A stretch of DNA of 37,086 nucleotides, taken from positions 1 through 37,086 of the forward strand of contig JAEPOM010000026.1 in assembly GCA_017642885.1 (NCBI GenBank), written 5' to 3'. The notes below the pieces were generated by a model. The model was not told the DNA's origin. It made no database searches and saw only the letters and a program-made list of their open reading frames with translations. This document shows, in pieces, positions 36,682 to 37,086 of this stretch. Each line of letters opens with the position of its first letter. Position 1 is the first letter of the stretch. Source of the stretch: Henriciella sp. Its GTDB lineage: Bacteria; Pseudomonadota; Alphaproteobacteria; Caulobacterales; Hyphomonadaceae. The translations under genes were made by a program, and so were the position numbers.

Positions 36682-36706
36682 CTGCTCCGAACGGTGTTCG
36701 GAGCAG
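36682..36706. terminator. 11-bp perfect hairpin after the SET gene
   Basis: CTGCTCCGAAC (36682-36692) pairs with GTTCGGAGCAG (36696-36706) over a 3-base loop. It is very stable and well placed to end the SET transcript, but it lacks a trailing T-run. Confidence 0.55.
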
Positions 36707-37086
36707 CACACCTGCGATCTGTCACCTTGTGTTATGTGAGTTGATGACGGTTTTTTCTCGTACCGTGCATGTAGCGGAATTCGCCGGAGCCTTATTTAGG
36801 GCGCTTTACGTCGCAAGCGCCGGGGGGCAACCTATGGGCAACGTCAGTCCGCTTCGAAGCGCTACATTGCGCTATGATCGACTACGTTAGACTACGTTGG
36901 GCAACGTTGTGCTTCTTTATTTTCAATGACTTACGATAGATCGGAGCGTTGCCAAGGTTGGAGTTGCGACCGTCAGAAACAAGATGATTTGCTCGCCGAG
37001 CTAATGACTGCTTTTGATGCTGTGGACGGCGTGCCCCACCCAGCTCTGCTGAGCTGGTAATGTGAAGGTATCCACACCGCCAACAT
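36707..37086. other. Right-edge 380 bp without a convincing gene
   Basis: A 48-codon frame (ATG 36744 to TAG 36890) has no good ribosome site. The stretch also holds an 11-bp-spaced GGGCAAC pair (36825 and 36836), the 10-bp tandem repeat listed separately and a CCAGCTC/GAGCTGG hairpin at 37040-37057. No coding signature is recognisable on either strand; the rest of the locus lies beyond the window. Confidence 0.35.
36880..36909 (+). repeat. Three-copy 10-bp tandem repeat
   Basis: GACTACGTTA, GACTACGTTG and GGCAACGTTG follow one another without gaps at 36880-36909. The first two differ by one base, and the third keeps ACGTTG. The unit is close to one helical turn, so bound proteins would line up on one face. 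Its function is unknown. Confidence 0.6.

Noticed and set aside
36744-36890. 48-codon frame after the SET gene
   Set aside because: Weak start context, and it runs into the tandem repeat; not enough to call a gene.

Overview
The window looks like the chromosome of an alphaproteobacterium, roughly 50-55% GC by eye. The GroEL/GroES proteins, the abundance of TonB-receptor, SDR and ALDH genes, a RimB-RimK fusion and an operator resembling CIRCE upstream of groES all fit. I cannot name a genus; an aquatic, Caulobacterales/Maricaulales-like lineage is a guess from gene style.

Bases 1-21480 are a catabolic region organised as alternating divergent and convergent units. At the left edge is the broken N-terminus of an acyl-CoA synthetase. 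A dimethylarginine-hydrolase/arginine-deiminase-type enzyme (-) is divergent from an MFS transporter, AraC regulator, TonB receptor and SDR (+). An amidase and a VOC protein (-) are divergent from a diamine-type class III aminotransferase and SDR (+). A fold-III PLP decarboxylase (-) is divergent from a long operon: gabD, gabT, a dimethylformamidase-like protein, an alpha/beta hydrolase, a second ALDH and an M20 carbamoylase. Read together (inference), these supply every step of a ureido route: guanidino amino acid -> citrulline -> N-carbamoylputrescine -> 4-ureidobutanal -> 4-ureidobutyrate -> GABA -> succinate semialdehyde -> succinate. The amidase, formamidase-like protein, hydrolase, SDRs and TonB/MFS proteins would import and unwrap a larger parent compound. 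A 21-bp-phased GCCGTTT direct repeat in the first divergent promoter is a candidate operator for the AraC regulator.

Bases 21481-28300 form an accessory, defence-like segment: a near-geneless 590-bp entry, an unrecognised 189-aa protein, then a leftward operon SIR2 -> HerA-type ATPase -> KTSC protein (a SIR2-HerA anti-phage module with an extra small gene). Divergent from it is a DUF2779-type protein that combines a Cas4-like PD-(D/E)XK domain with a DEDDy exonuclease domain. The shared 270-bp promoter region carries inverted repeats.

Bases 28300-36630 are housekeeping-like: a RimB-RimK fusion, an MFS transporter, mgtE preceded by two mutually exclusive hairpins, an MscS channel, a bidirectional terminator, groES-groEL (leftward), and a small SET-domain protein. 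The last 450 bp hold no clear gene, but contain a strong hairpin and a three-copy 10-bp tandem repeat. No rRNA, tRNA, CRISPR array or intact insertion sequence was seen.
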